Below the pieces are notes generated by a model that was not told the DNA's origin, made no database searches, and saw only the letters and a program-made list of their open reading frames with translations. Position numbers and translations under genes: made by a program. 46,591 bases of DNA, from contig NZ_DBMV01000048.1 of the NCBI RefSeq assembly GCF_002298975.1, forward strand, positions 1-46,591, in the 5' to 3' direction. Origin of the DNA: Ralstonia sp. UBA689. GTDB lineage: Bacteria; Pseudomonadota; Gammaproteobacteria; Burkholderiales; Burkholderiaceae. This document shows, piece by piece, positions 16,794 through 24,767 of the stretch (the stretch's first letter is position 1; each line of letters opens with the position of its first letter).

Positions 16794-17393
16794 CTACCAC
16801 CGTTTGCCCTCGACTGTTCCCAGCAGGGGGCGCAACTTCTCGGCAATCGCCTCGCGTGCCCGGAAGATCCGTGAACGGACCGTCCCGATCGGGCATTCCA
16901 TCGCTTCGGCGATTTCCTCATAGCTCAGACCCTCGATCTCCCGGAGCGTGATTGCGGTACGCAATTCTTCGGGCAGCGCCTCCATCGCGCGGTTGACCGT
17001 TTCGGCCACCTGCTTGGTGTGCAGCATGGAGTCCGGCGTATTGATATCCCTTAGTTGTTCACCGTCGGCAAAAGTTTCAGCCTCTTCAGTGTCGATGTCA
17101 CTGGACGATTCGGGGCGCCGGCCCTGCGTCGCCAGGTAATTCTTGGCCGTGTTGACGGCAATGCGATACAGCCACGTATAGAACGCGGACTCGCCCCGGA
17201 ATTGGGGCAGCGCACGGTAGGCCTTGATAAAGGCATCCTGTGCCACATCCTCGACTTCCGCCGGATCACGGATCAGACGCGAGATGAGGCGAATGATCTT
17301 CCGGTGGTACTTGACCACCAGCAGCTCAAACGCCCGCTTGTCGCCTTGTTGGACGCGTTCGACGAGGATCTGGTCGGCTTCGCGTTCGCTCAC
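16794..17393 (-). CDS. rpoE: RNA polymerase sigma-E factor
   Basis: This 199-residue ECF sigma factor is for the envelope-stress regulon. Region 2 is clear (AFELLVVKYHRKIIRLI, DVAQDAFIKAYRALPQFRG, FYTWLYRIAVNTAKNYL), as is region 4 (LPEELRTAITLREIEGLSYE, CPIGTVRSRIFRAREAI). The start is a GTG preceded by AGGTGAAG. rseA follows 119 bases downstream, then rseB and mucD. I did not find a convincing sigma-E promoter (GGAACTT-type -35) in the 61-base gap upstream, so autoregulation, if present, may act from further upstream. Confidence 0.96.
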   Translation of the reverse strand: MSEREADQILVERVQQGDKRAFELLVVKYHRKIIRLISRLIRDPAEVEDVAQDAFIKAYRALPQFRGESAFYTWLYRIAVNTAKNYLATQGRRPESSSDIDTEEAETFADGEQLRDINTPDSMLHTKQVAETVNRAMEALPEELRTAITLREIEGLSYEEIAEAMECPIGTVRSRIFRAREAIAEKLRPLLGTVEGKRW

Positions 17394-17454
17394 GGATTCT
17401 TCACCTGCAGTGTATCGTCTTGAATTTTTGTGACTTCGAAACGTTGTATTTTAC

Positions 17455-17946
17455 CTACGACACACCGGCTGCCCGAGAGCCAACCGGTGGCGGCCCCAGG
17501 CGCAACAGACTTCGCGTGCGACGCAATGGCCCGGCGGCGAACCAGGGCGGCATCAGCACGAAGATCTGCGGACACCAGCCGCGCTGCGCGACACCCAGGA
17601 CCAAAATGCGCTCGCCGAACGGCCATGACCATAGCAGAGGCGCATTTCTGACCGCTTGAGACATCTCCAGCCGGACCTGCCAGACCGCTTGGCCTGGCTC
17701 GCCATCTTCTTTGAGACGCGCGCGCCACATCAGTTCCATCGCAAGCGGCGAACGGTTCATCGCCAGCGGAATACACGCCGTGATCGCCAACACGCAGATC
17801 GCAATCCACGCCGCCTTCGGCAGCGTCGCACCCCATGCGCCGATCAACCAGCACAAAACAATGCCGACAAGACCCGCCATGCCAAGCCGGGCGATCATGC
17901 ACAGCCGCCGATACGGCGCCGGAAAGACGATGCGCTGGACGATCAA
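17455..17946 (-). CDS. Small membrane protein with two N-terminal helices (YgfX-like topology)
   Basis: This frame of up to 163 residues lies between fabF and rpoE. It starts with a short basic stretch (RIVFPAPYRR) and then has two hydrophobic segments, about residues 19-38 and 46-60. A soluble C-terminal part contains GEPGQAVWQVRLE and a tryptophan-rich block (LLWSWPFGERILVLGV). This layout resembles YgfX/CptA-type proteins of other proteobacteria, but I cannot confirm homology by eye. The start is uncertain: the longest frame opens with TTG at 17946 without a clear ribosome-binding site. The first ATG, at 17898, would cut into the conserved-looking basic stretch. It is in line with rpoE, 61 bases upstream of it. 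Confidence 0.65.
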   Translation of the reverse strand: MIVQRIVFPAPYRRLCMIARLGMAGLVGIVLCWLIGAWGATLPKAAWIAICVLAITACIPLAMNRSPLAMELMWRARLKEDGEPGQAVWQVRLEMSQAVRNAPLLWSWPFGERILVLGVAQRGWCPQIFVLMPPWFAAGPLRRTRSLLRLGPPPVGSRAAGVS

Positions 17947-17997
17947 GGTAGAAGCAACATGCGGCAGCGCGACCCTCCGGCCACGCGCCGCAATGTC

Positions 17998-19230
17998 TTA
18001 CGGACGCTTGAATACCAGCGTGCCGTTGGTCCCGCCGAAGCCGAAGTTGTTCTTCACGGCCACGTCGATCTTCATGTCACGCGCGGTATTGGCGCAGTAA
18101 TCGAGATCGCACTCCGGGTCCTGATTGAAGATGTTGATGGTCGGCGGCGACACCTGATTGTGCAGCGCCAGCACCGTGAACACCGACTCCAGGCCGCCCG
18201 CCCCGCCCAGCAGGTGGCCGGTCATAGACTTGGTGGAGTTCACGACGACCTTGCCGGCGTGATCGCCGAAAGCCGCTTTGATGGCGTCGGATTCGTTCTT
18301 GTCACCCAGCGGCGTGGACGTGCCGTGTGCGTTCAGATACTGAACCTGGTCTGCGTTGATGCCGGCGTCGCGCAGTGCGTTGAGCATGCAGCGGCGCGGA
18401 CCGTCCATGTTCGGCGCGGTCATGTGATACGCATCGCCGCTCATGCCGAAGCCAACGACTTCCGCATAGATCTTGGCGCCGCGTGCCTTGGCCGCTTCGT
18501 ACTCCTCGAGCACCATCACGCCAGCGCCCTCGCCCAGCACAAAGCCGTCGCGGTCCTTGTCCCACGGGCGGGACGCGGTTGCCGGATCTTCGTTGCGGGT
18601 CGACAGTGCGCGCGCCGCAGCAAAGCCGCCGATGCCCAGTGGCGAGACGGTCGATTCCGCGCCGCCGGCGACCATCACATCGGCGTCGCCCGCCTGAATC
18701 AGGCGCGCGGCAAGGCCAATGCTGTGCAAACCGGTCGTGCAGGCTGTCACGGTGGCCAAGTTCGGCCCTTTCAGACCATGCATGATGCTCAGGTGACCCG
18801 AGATCATGTTGATGATCGAACCCGGCACGAAGAACGGCGAAATGCGGCGAGGGCCGCGTTCCATGTACGTGGCGTGGGTGTCCTCGATCATCGGCAGACC
18901 ACCGATGCCCGAACCGACCAGCACGCCGACGCGCTCGGCGTTGGCTTCGGTCACTTCCAGCCCGCTGTCCTTGAGCGCCTGCACGCCGGCAGCGATGCCG
19001 TAATGGATGAAGGTATCCATCTGGCGGGCGTCCTTGGCCGAGATGTATTCCTCGACGTTGAAGCCCTTCACCTCGCCGGCGAAGTGCACGGCCAGATTGG
19101 AATGATCGAATTTGGTGACGGTGGCAATGCCGGACTTGCCGGCGACCAGATTGGCCCACCCTTCGGCGACCGTATTGCCCACCGGCGAGACCAGCCCCAG
19201 GCCGGTTACGACTACGCGACGACGGCTCAC
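17998..19230 (-). CDS. fabF: 3-oxoacyl-ACP synthase II
   Basis: This 410-residue condensing enzyme elongates acyl-ACP with malonyl-ACP and, in related species, controls the temperature-dependent cis-vaccenate level. The nucleophile Cys164 lies in TVTACTTGLHSIG. The two histidines are in LNAHGTSTPLGD and KSMTGHLLGGAGG, giving the Cys-His-His triad. The glycine-rich C-terminus NNFGFGGTNGTLVF is standard. I chose the GTG at 19230 because GGAAAG lies just upstream and VSRRRVVVTG matches the family start; the frame is open 13 codons further. acpP lies 113 bases upstream, separated by a large hairpin. Confidence 0.96.
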   Translation of the reverse strand: MSRRRVVVTGLGLVSPVGNTVAEGWANLVAGKSGIATVTKFDHSNLAVHFAGEVKGFNVEEYISAKDARQMDTFIHYGIAAGVQALKDSGLEVTEANAERVGVLVGSGIGGLPMIEDTHATYMERGPRRISPFFVPGSIINMISGHLSIMHGLKGPNLATVTACTTGLHSIGLAARLIQAGDADVMVAGGAESTVSPLGIGGFAAARALSTRNEDPATASRPWDKDRDGFVLGEGAGVMVLEEYEAAKARGAKIYAEVVGFGMSGDAYHMTAPNMDGPRRCMLNALRDAGINADQVQYLNAHGTSTPLGDKNESDAIKAAFGDHAGKVVVNSTKSMTGHLLGGAGGLESVFTVLALHNQVSPPTINIFNQDPECDLDYCANTARDMKIDVAVKNNFGFGGTNGTLVFKRP

Positions 19231-19263
19231 TATGCTTTCCTGCAACTCTGTATCAGCGACAAA

Positions 19264-19317
19264 GGCCACAGAAAGCGCGCCACCCGGTCAAACCGGACAA
19301 CCGCCCTTTCTGTGGCC
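19264..19317 (-). other. Intercistronic hairpin between acpP and fabF
   Basis: A perfect 12-base inverted repeat, GGCCACAGAAAG (19264-19275) and CTTTCTGTGGCC (19306-19317), encloses 30 bases. Those contain a smaller nested hairpin, CCGGT (19284-19288) and ACCGG (19292-19296). Read in the direction of transcription it is followed by only three T, so it is a poor intrinsic terminator. It would better serve as a partial terminator, an RNase barrier or a processing site that keeps acpP mRNA more abundant than fabF. Confidence 0.75.
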
Positions 19318-19343
19318 CGCGATGTCAAGAGATCGATTGACGC

Positions 19344-19583
19344 TTACGCCTTGACGTGGGCGGTTGCGTAGTCGATAGCTTGTTGCACCGTGGTGATCTT
19401 CTCGGCTTCCTCGTCCGGGATTTCCATACCGAACTCATCTTCCAATGCCATCACTAGCTCAACCGTATCGAGCGAATCCGCGCCCAGATCGTTCACGAAC
19501 GACGATTCGTTCTTGATGTCCGCCTCGGCTACGCCGAGTTGTTCAGCGACGATCTTCTTGACGCGTGCTTCGATGTTGTCCAT
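19344..19583 (-). CDS. acpP: Acyl carrier protein
   Basis: This 79-residue acidic carrier holds the growing acyl chain on a phosphopantetheine arm at Ser37 (GADSLDTVELVMALE). AcpS, which loads the arm, is encoded in the same directional block. The length and helix pattern match E. coli AcpP. The start has a strong ribosome-binding site (GGAGGG, 6 bases away). The 187-base gap to fabG contains a candidate promoter, consistent with the need for much more ACP than Fab enzymes. Confidence 0.98.
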   Translation of the reverse strand: MDNIEARVKKIVAEQLGVAEADIKNESSFVNDLGADSLDTVELVMALEDEFGMEIPDEEAEKITTVQQAIDYATAHVKA

Positions 19584-19621
19584 TTAACCCTCCAGGGAAG
19601 TCTTCGACAAAAAGTGCGCGC

Positions 19622-19630
19622 ATTCTAGCA
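19622..19630 (-). promoter_or_regulatory. Extended -10 promoter for acpP
   Basis: The minus strand reads TGCTAGAAT, a TGn extended -10 with five of six matches to TATAAT. Start would be near 19615, about 32 bases before the acpP ATG. The -35 region is T-rich but not a clear TTGACA, which extended -10 promoters tolerate. The placement in the fabG-acpP gap agrees with separate acpP transcription known in E. coli. Confidence 0.5.
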
Positions 19631-19770
19631 GGTTTGCGCGATGAAAAACCGCGCTGAAATTCATGCAGAAAGTGCGCCCAACGTGATGCTAAAAGCCTGT
19701 TAATTCGGCGATTTCACAAAATTCCGCGCCAAGCGCAAGACCCCGCACAATCGCCGCCGGGACGGCTTCC

Positions 19771-20520
19771 TTATCCCATGTACATGCCGCCGTTGACGTG
19801 CAGCGTCGAGCCCGTAATGTAGCCCGCCGCCGGTGACGCCAGGAAGGCAACCGCGCTGGCGATATCTTCCGGTGCGCCCAGGCGGCCCAGCGGAATCTGT
19901 GCCTTCAGCGCGGTATGTTGCTCTTCCGACAGAACCTTCGTCATGTCGGTATCGATAAAGCCCGGTGCGATGCAGTTGACCGTGATGTTGCGGCTGCCAA
20001 TCTCGCGGGCCAGTGCACGCGACATACCTTCCACACCGGCCTTGGCCGCCGCGTAGTTGGCCTGACCCGGGTTACCGGCCGAGCCCACCACCGAGGTGAT
20101 GTTGATAATGCGGCCACCGCGCGCCTTCATCATCGGGCGCAGCACAGCGCGTGACAAACGGAATACGGCCGAGAGATTCGTATCGATAACCGACACCCAC
20201 TCCTCGTCCTTCATGCGCATCGCCAGGTTGTCTTGCGTGATGCCGGCATTATTGACGAGGATGTTCAGGCCGCCGTGGGCCTTGATGGCCTCGTCGATGA
20301 CGGCTTCACAGCGCGCGGCGTCATTGACGTTGAGCACCACACCCGCACCCTTCACGCCGGCCTCGGCAAAGTAGGCCGTGATGGCCTGCGCACCGGCTTC
20401 CGACGTGGCCGTGCCGACCACCGTCGCACCCTGGCGCGCCAGTTCCAGCGCGATGGCGCGGCCGATGCCGCGCGAAGCGCCGGTAACGAGCGCGACCTGG
20501 TTATTCAATGCTTGGGTCAT
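19771..20520 (-). CDS. fabG: 3-oxoacyl-ACP reductase
   Basis: This 249-residue NADPH-dependent short-chain reductase converts 3-oxoacyl-ACP to 3-hydroxyacyl-ACP. The cofactor motif TGASRGIG is near residue 14, NNAG is in LVNNAGITQDN, and the catalytic Ser-Tyr-Lys set is ITSVVGSAG and YAAAKAG. The C-terminus YITGSTLHVNGGMYMG is typical of FabG. It lies 14 bases after fabD in the fabH-fabD-fabG run, where clustering distinguishes it from other SDR enzymes. Confidence 0.97.
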   Translation of the reverse strand: MTQALNNQVALVTGASRGIGRAIALELARQGATVVGTATSEAGAQAITAYFAEAGVKGAGVVLNVNDAARCEAVIDEAIKAHGGLNILVNNAGITQDNLAMRMKDEEWVSVIDTNLSAVFRLSRAVLRPMMKARGGRIINITSVVGSAGNPGQANYAAAKAGVEGMSRALAREIGSRNITVNCIAPGFIDTDMTKVLSEEQHTALKAQIPLGRLGAPEDIASAVAFLASPAAGYITGSTLHVNGGMYMG

Positions 20521-20534
20521 ACGAATCCCGTTGA

Positions 20535-21464
20535 TTACTTGAGTTGGCCCAGCACGGCTTCAAGCGTTGCCGGATCGAAGATCGCATCGCCGATGATCTC
20601 GCCATCGATGCGTTTGGTCAGGCCAGCCAACACCTTGCCCGGGCCGCACTCGACCACGCGGGTGATGCCATCGGCCTTCATCTTCTGAACCGTCTCGACC
20701 CAGCGCACCGGCGAGGCCGCTTGGCGCACCAGCGCATCCTTGATGGCTGTCGGATCGCTCACGACCGCCACGTCCACGTTGTTGATGACAGGAATGACCG
20801 GCGTGTTGACGGTGACGCCGGCAAGATACTCGCGCAGGCGATCCGACGCCGGCTTGAGCAGCGACGAATGGAACGGCGCCGACACCGGCAGCGGCAGCGC
20901 GCGCTTGGCGCCCTTCGCCTTGGCGATCTCACAGGCCTTTTCGACAGCGGCCTTCGCTCCGGCGATCACTACCTGCGCCGGCGCGTTGAAGTTCACTGCT
21001 TCGACCACGCCCGCAGCCGAGGCTTCGACACAAGCGGTACGCACGTCGTCGTCGGACAGGCCAAGGATTGCAGCCATGCCCCCCTCGCCCACCGGCACGG
21101 CTTCCTGCATGGCCTTGGCACGGAAGCGCACCAGCGGCACAGCATCCTTGAATGCAATGGCGCCCGCGGCCACCAGCGCAGAGTATTCACCCAGGCTATG
21201 ACCGGCCACCACGGCCGGCACCGGGCCACCTGCCGCCTGCCATGCGCGATACACAGCGACGGCGGCCGTCAGCATGACCGGTTGCGTGTTGGCGGTCAGG
21301 TTCAGTTCTTCGGCCGGGCCTTCGGCAATCAGCTTGCCGATATCCTGACCCAGCGCGTCGGATGCTTCGGCCAGCGTGGCGGCGACGGCCTGATGATCGG
21401 CAAACGCATTGAGCATGCCGACCGATTGCGAACCCTGGCCGGGAAAGACGAAAGCGAATGTCAT
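20535..21464 (-). CDS. fabD: Malonyl-CoA:ACP transacylase
   Basis: This 309-residue enzyme moves malonyl groups from CoA to ACP to supply all elongation cycles. The N-terminal FVFPGQGSQSVGM and the nucleophilic serine in VAGHSLGEYSALVAAG are intact. The catalytic histidine is in PVSAPFHSSLL. The length equals the E. coli enzyme (309). It sits between fabH (32 bases upstream) and fabG (14 bases downstream). Confidence 0.98.
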   Translation of the reverse strand: MTFAFVFPGQGSQSVGMLNAFADHQAVAATLAEASDALGQDIGKLIAEGPAEELNLTANTQPVMLTAAVAVYRAWQAAGGPVPAVVAGHSLGEYSALVAAGAIAFKDAVPLVRFRAKAMQEAVPVGEGGMAAILGLSDDDVRTACVEASAAGVVEAVNFNAPAQVVIAGAKAAVEKACEIAKAKGAKRALPLPVSAPFHSSLLKPASDRLREYLAGVTVNTPVIPVINNVDVAVVSDPTAIKDALVRQAASPVRWVETVQKMKADGITRVVECGPGKVLAGLTKRIDGEIIGDAIFDPATLEAVLGQLK

Positions 21465-21496
21465 GGCTCGTATTGTCTATTCTGGAAATTCGTCGA

Positions 21497-22477
21497 TCAG
21501 AAGCGCAGCAGTGCCGCGCCCCAGGTAAAGCCACCGCCCACGCCTTCGAGCATCACGTGCTGGCCACGTTGGATACGGCCATCGCGCACGGCGACATCCA
21601 ACGCCAGCGGAATCGATGCCGCCGACGTGTTGCCGTGCTCGTCGACGGTCACGATCAATCGCTCATTCGACATGCCCAGCTTCCTGGTCGTGCCCTGCAT
21701 GATGCGGATGTTGGCCTGATGCGGAATCAGCCAATCGACCTGCGAGGCATCGAGCTCCGCGGCAGCCAGCACTTCGCGCGCGACCTTATCAAGCACGTTC
21801 ACCGCCAGCTTGAAGACGGCTTGTCCATCCATGTAAAGGAAGGCACTGCCCTGGATCGCGCCCGCGGCCACGTTGCCCGGCACGCACAGGATGTCGGCGT
21901 GGCTCCCGTCGGCGTGCAAGGCGGTCGACAGGATGCCTGGCTCATCCGAGGCCTGCAGCACCACGGCGCCAGCACCGTCGCCGAACAGCACACAGGTAGT
22001 GCGGTCGTTGAAATCGATGATGCGCGAGAACACTTCCGAGCCGATCACCAGCACGTTGCGGTACGCACCCGAACGGATGAACTTGTCGGCCGTCGCCAGC
22101 GCGTAGACAAAACCGGAGCACACAGCCTGCACGTCGAATGCGGGACAACCATTTGTGATGCCCAGCTTCTGCTGCACGAGACACGCCGTGCTCGGGAAAA
22201 CGAAATCCGGCGTCGACGTAGCCACCATGATCAGATCGATCTCGGCGCGGTCGATACCGGCTGCCTCGATGGCGCGCTCGGCCGCCTTCACGGCGAGGTC
22301 GCTGCACGTGACATTGGCTTCTGCGAAACGGCGCGCGTGGATCCCGCTGCGCGTGACGATCCATTCATCGCTCGTCTCGATACCCTTCTCGGCCAGCTGG
22401 GCAGCCAGCTCGTGATTGGTGACCCGCTTGGGCGGCAGGTAGCTGCCCGTGCCGATGATCCTTGCGTAACGTGTCAT
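21497..22477 (-). CDS. fabH: 3-oxoacyl-ACP synthase III
   Basis: This 326-residue enzyme starts fatty acid synthesis by condensing acetyl-CoA with malonyl-ACP. The triad is Cys120 (DVQAVCSGF), histidine in WLIPHQANIRIM and asparagine in EHGNTSAASIPLAL. The N-terminal GTGSYLPPKRVTN and C-terminal EGVGGGFTWGAALLRF match FabH closely. plsX lies 39 bases upstream, the usual plsX-fabH-fabD-fabG order. Confidence 0.98.
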   Translation of the reverse strand: MTRYARIIGTGSYLPPKRVTNHELAAQLAEKGIETSDEWIVTRSGIHARRFAEANVTCSDLAVKAAERAIEAAGIDRAEIDLIMVATSTPDFVFPSTACLVQQKLGITNGCPAFDVQAVCSGFVYALATADKFIRSGAYRNVLVIGSEVFSRIIDFNDRTTCVLFGDGAGAVVLQASDEPGILSTALHADGSHADILCVPGNVAAGAIQGSAFLYMDGQAVFKLAVNVLDKVAREVLAAAELDASQVDWLIPHQANIRIMQGTTRKLGMSNERLIVTVDEHGNTSAASIPLALDVAVRDGRIQRGQHVMLEGVGGGFTWGAALLRF

Positions 22478-22516
22478 GTGCGGTGAGGTGAAATCTGACT
22501 CGGAAGCGACGCGCTT

Positions 22517-23578
22517 TTAAGCGGCATCAGCAGCCGGAGTGGAGGTGGAGACCGGCGCAGCGCCCGCTGCGTCATGGTTCGATTCGAACGCCTGCGCAAT
22601 GCGGGCGATCACGCCGTTGGCCGCCGCGTCGTAGGCGCGCTTGATGGCCCATTCGAACGCATAGGCGTCGGCTGAGCCATGGCTCTTGATCACCAGCCCA
22701 CGCAACCCGAGCAGCGCAGCGCCATTGTGACGACGATAGTCTACGCGTCGTTTGAAACGCGACAACACCGGCAGCGCCACCACGGCGAGAAGCTTGGTGA
22801 CCCAGGAACGGCTGAATTCTGCGCGCAGCATCTCACCAATCATCTTGGCGAGGCCTTCGCTACTTTTGAGCGCCACGTTGCCGGCAAAGCCATCGCAGAC
22901 GACGATGTCCGTCGTGCCCTTGAAGATGTCGTTACCCTCAACGTTGCCGAAGAAGTTGAGGTCGGAGGCACGCAGCAGCTCACCTGCCTGCTTGACGACC
23001 TCGTTACCCTTGATGACTTCTTCGCCAATGTTGAGCAGACCGACCGTTGGACGCGGCTTGTGCTCGACCACCGACACCATCGCCGAGGCCATCTGCGCGA
23101 ACTGCAGCAGGTGCTCAGGCTCGCAGTCAGCATTGGCACCAAGATCCAGCACCGTGGTGCCGGAGCCCTTCTCGTTCGGGATGGCGGTGGCAATCGCCGG
23201 GCGATCGATACCGTCCAGCGTCTTGAGCACGTAACGCGACACCGCCATCAGGGCGCCGGTGTTGCCAGCGGAGACGCAAGCTTGAGCAGCGCCGTCCTTG
23301 ACCTGATTAATGGCCACGCGCATCGAAGAATCCTTCTTCTTGCGCAGCGCCACCTCGACCGGATCGTCCATCGATACCACCTCGGAGGCGGCAACGACGT
23401 GGATGCGGGGGTTCGCGCTGGCGTGAAATCGCTTGAGCTGCGCCGCAATGACATCGGGCTGCCCGACGAGCAGCATTTCGACGTCTTCGTGTGCGGCGAG
23501 AAAGTGGATCGCTGCAGGGATTGTCACGCCAACGCCGTGATCACCACCCATGCAGTCGATGGCAAGCTTGATGGTCAT
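22517..23578 (-). CDS. plsX: Phosphate acyltransferase PlsX
   Basis: This 353-residue peripheral membrane enzyme turns acyl-ACP into acyl-phosphate, the donor for PlsY in phosphatidic acid synthesis, so it couples the fab genes to phospholipid output. The N-terminus IKLAIDCMGGDHGVGVTIP is diagnostic. Other family blocks are SAGNTGALMAVSRYVL, DLGANADCEPEHL and CDGFAGNVALKSSEG. I chose the ATG at 23578 because the family starts there; the frame is open 20 codons further. Between it and rpmF lies an intrinsic terminator, so plsX may need its own promoter, which I could not identify. Confidence 0.97.
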   Translation of the reverse strand: MTIKLAIDCMGGDHGVGVTIPAAIHFLAAHEDVEMLLVGQPDVIAAQLKRFHASANPRIHVVAASEVVSMDDPVEVALRKKKDSSMRVAINQVKDGAAQACVSAGNTGALMAVSRYVLKTLDGIDRPAIATAIPNEKGSGTTVLDLGANADCEPEHLLQFAQMASAMVSVVEHKPRPTVGLLNIGEEVIKGNEVVKQAGELLRASDLNFFGNVEGNDIFKGTTDIVVCDGFAGNVALKSSEGLAKMIGEMLRAEFSRSWVTKLLAVVALPVLSRFKRRVDYRRHNGAALLGLRGLVIKSHGSADAYAFEWAIKRAYDAAANGVIARIAQAFESNHDAAGAAPVSTSTPAADAA

Positions 23579-23683
23579 GCGAGTCTGAATTGCGGTTTCA
23601 CGTGCGGCTCCGGCCGTTGGCGCGCGTATGGTACACAACTCGGTGCATCATTCGATACGCGCTTTACCGGGGTTCCGTTCAGC

Positions 23684-23715
23684 AAAAAAGCGGCAAATTG
23701 GCTTGCCGCTTTTTT
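23684..23715. terminator. Bidirectional intrinsic terminator between rpmF and plsX
   Basis: A perfect 13-base inverted repeat, AAAAAAGCGGCAA (23684-23696) and TTGCCGCTTTTTT (23703-23715), has a 6-base loop. On either strand it yields a GC stem followed by six T, so it should stop transcription coming from rpmF, 68 bases after the rpmF stop. Both flanking genes read on the minus strand, so this divides what is otherwise a contiguous operon. Confidence 0.82.
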
Positions 23716-23782
23716 GTTTGCATCATGAACCTATACGTTCAGACCAACCCAACACGCTTAGCCAGTGTGCTGGCAAAACGCA

Positions 23783-23962
23783 TCAGTCGTTCTTGGTCTT
23801 CACAACCTTGCGGCCGCGATAGTAGCCGTTCGGGCTCACGTGGTGGCGCAAATGGACCTCGCCCGTGGTCGGCTCGACAGCGATCGGGGCCGTCGCGAGG
23901 AAATCGTGCGAACGATGCATGCCGCGCTTGGACGGCGACTTCTTGTTTTGTTGAACAGCCAT
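23783..23962 (-). CDS. rpmF: 50S ribosomal protein L32
   Basis: This 59-residue small basic ribosomal protein begins MAVQQNKKSPSKRGMHRSHD and ends with GYYRGRKVVKTKND. The KSPSKRGMHRSHD start and the HHVSPNGYYRGRKV block are family hallmarks. The zinc cysteines found in some L32 proteins are absent, as is usual for the proteobacterial form. It lies between yceD and plsX as in E. coli. An intrinsic terminator follows 68 bases after the stop codon. Confidence 0.97.
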   Translation of the reverse strand: MAVQQNKKSPSKRGMHRSHDFLATAPIAVEPTTGEVHLRHHVSPNGYYRGRKVVKTKND

Positions 23963-24079
23963 GACTGACTCCTAAGCAATTTGATCAATCTTATCACATC
24001 ACACGGAGCCGGAGCGTAGCCATTCCGGTAGGCGTGTGAAACGTACTGCCATCAGCGCGCGCAACACCCGCGCACGCGC

Positions 24080-24619
24080 CTAATGTTTGGTCTTGAGATT
24101 GGCCAGCACCGCGAACGGCGACGGCTTCTTTTCGGCTTCGGCAGCTTCCGGCAAGACCTCATCCGGACACACCGCATGACGAGGCGACACGGGCAGCGCC
24201 AGCAGCAACTCGTCTTCAATCTGCGTAATCAGGTCGAAGCTGCGCGAGCCGACAATGACATCCGCCTCGTCGTCGTCCAGCGGGGCCGAATCGGCTTCCG
24301 CCTCCGAACGCATGACTTCCAGGCGCGTGTGCACCGGCAACGTCTGCTCATAGGCTTTCAGGCAGCGTTGGCATTGCAGCCAGACCGAGCCCTGCACTTC
24401 CAGATCGAGAAACAGATGCTGGCGAGCCGATTGGCCCGGCGCTGCGGTTTCGTCACGCACCGCACCCCGCACCTGCCAACGGAACTGCCTGCCGGCATCG
24501 GCCGGCGCGTCGGCGGCCTGCTCGGCCAGCAGACGGGGCATTTCGGTCAGGCTGACCGTACCGCTTGCCTGCTCACCGCTGCGGATGAACGCAAAAAGAT
24601 CGAATGCACGAAAATCCAC
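24080..24619 (-). CDS. yceD: YceD / DUF177 protein (23S rRNA accumulation)
   Basis: This 179-residue protein belongs to the DUF177 family, whose members are needed for normal 23S rRNA levels. The family core is QGSVWLQCQRCLKAYEQ with the CxxC pair, then an acidic stretch (DSAPLDDDEADVI), DLITQIEDELLLALPVSP and a third cysteine in AVCPDE. The start is a GTG, and the frame reads MDFRAFDLFAF. A strong promoter lies about 150 bases upstream. yceD-rpmF cotranscription is conserved widely, which ties the gene to ribosome assembly. Confidence 0.93.
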   Translation of the reverse strand: MDFRAFDLFAFIRSGEQASGTVSLTEMPRLLAEQAADAPADAGRQFRWQVRGAVRDETAAPGQSARQHLFLDLEVQGSVWLQCQRCLKAYEQTLPVHTRLEVMRSEAEADSAPLDDDEADVIVGSRSFDLITQIEDELLLALPVSPRHAVCPDEVLPEAAEAEKKPSPFAVLANLKTKH

Positions 24620-24767
24620 AGATCGAGCCCGCTGGATGCGCCACCCACGCCGAATGCGTCGTCATTAGTGCGCAAAACCTGATTTGGACCGCCTTGCGCG
24701 CCGCCCCGGCATCTTGCGCCTAGGCGCCCGGTTTGCGACACTGCGCGGCCAAACCGCGAAACGCAAA

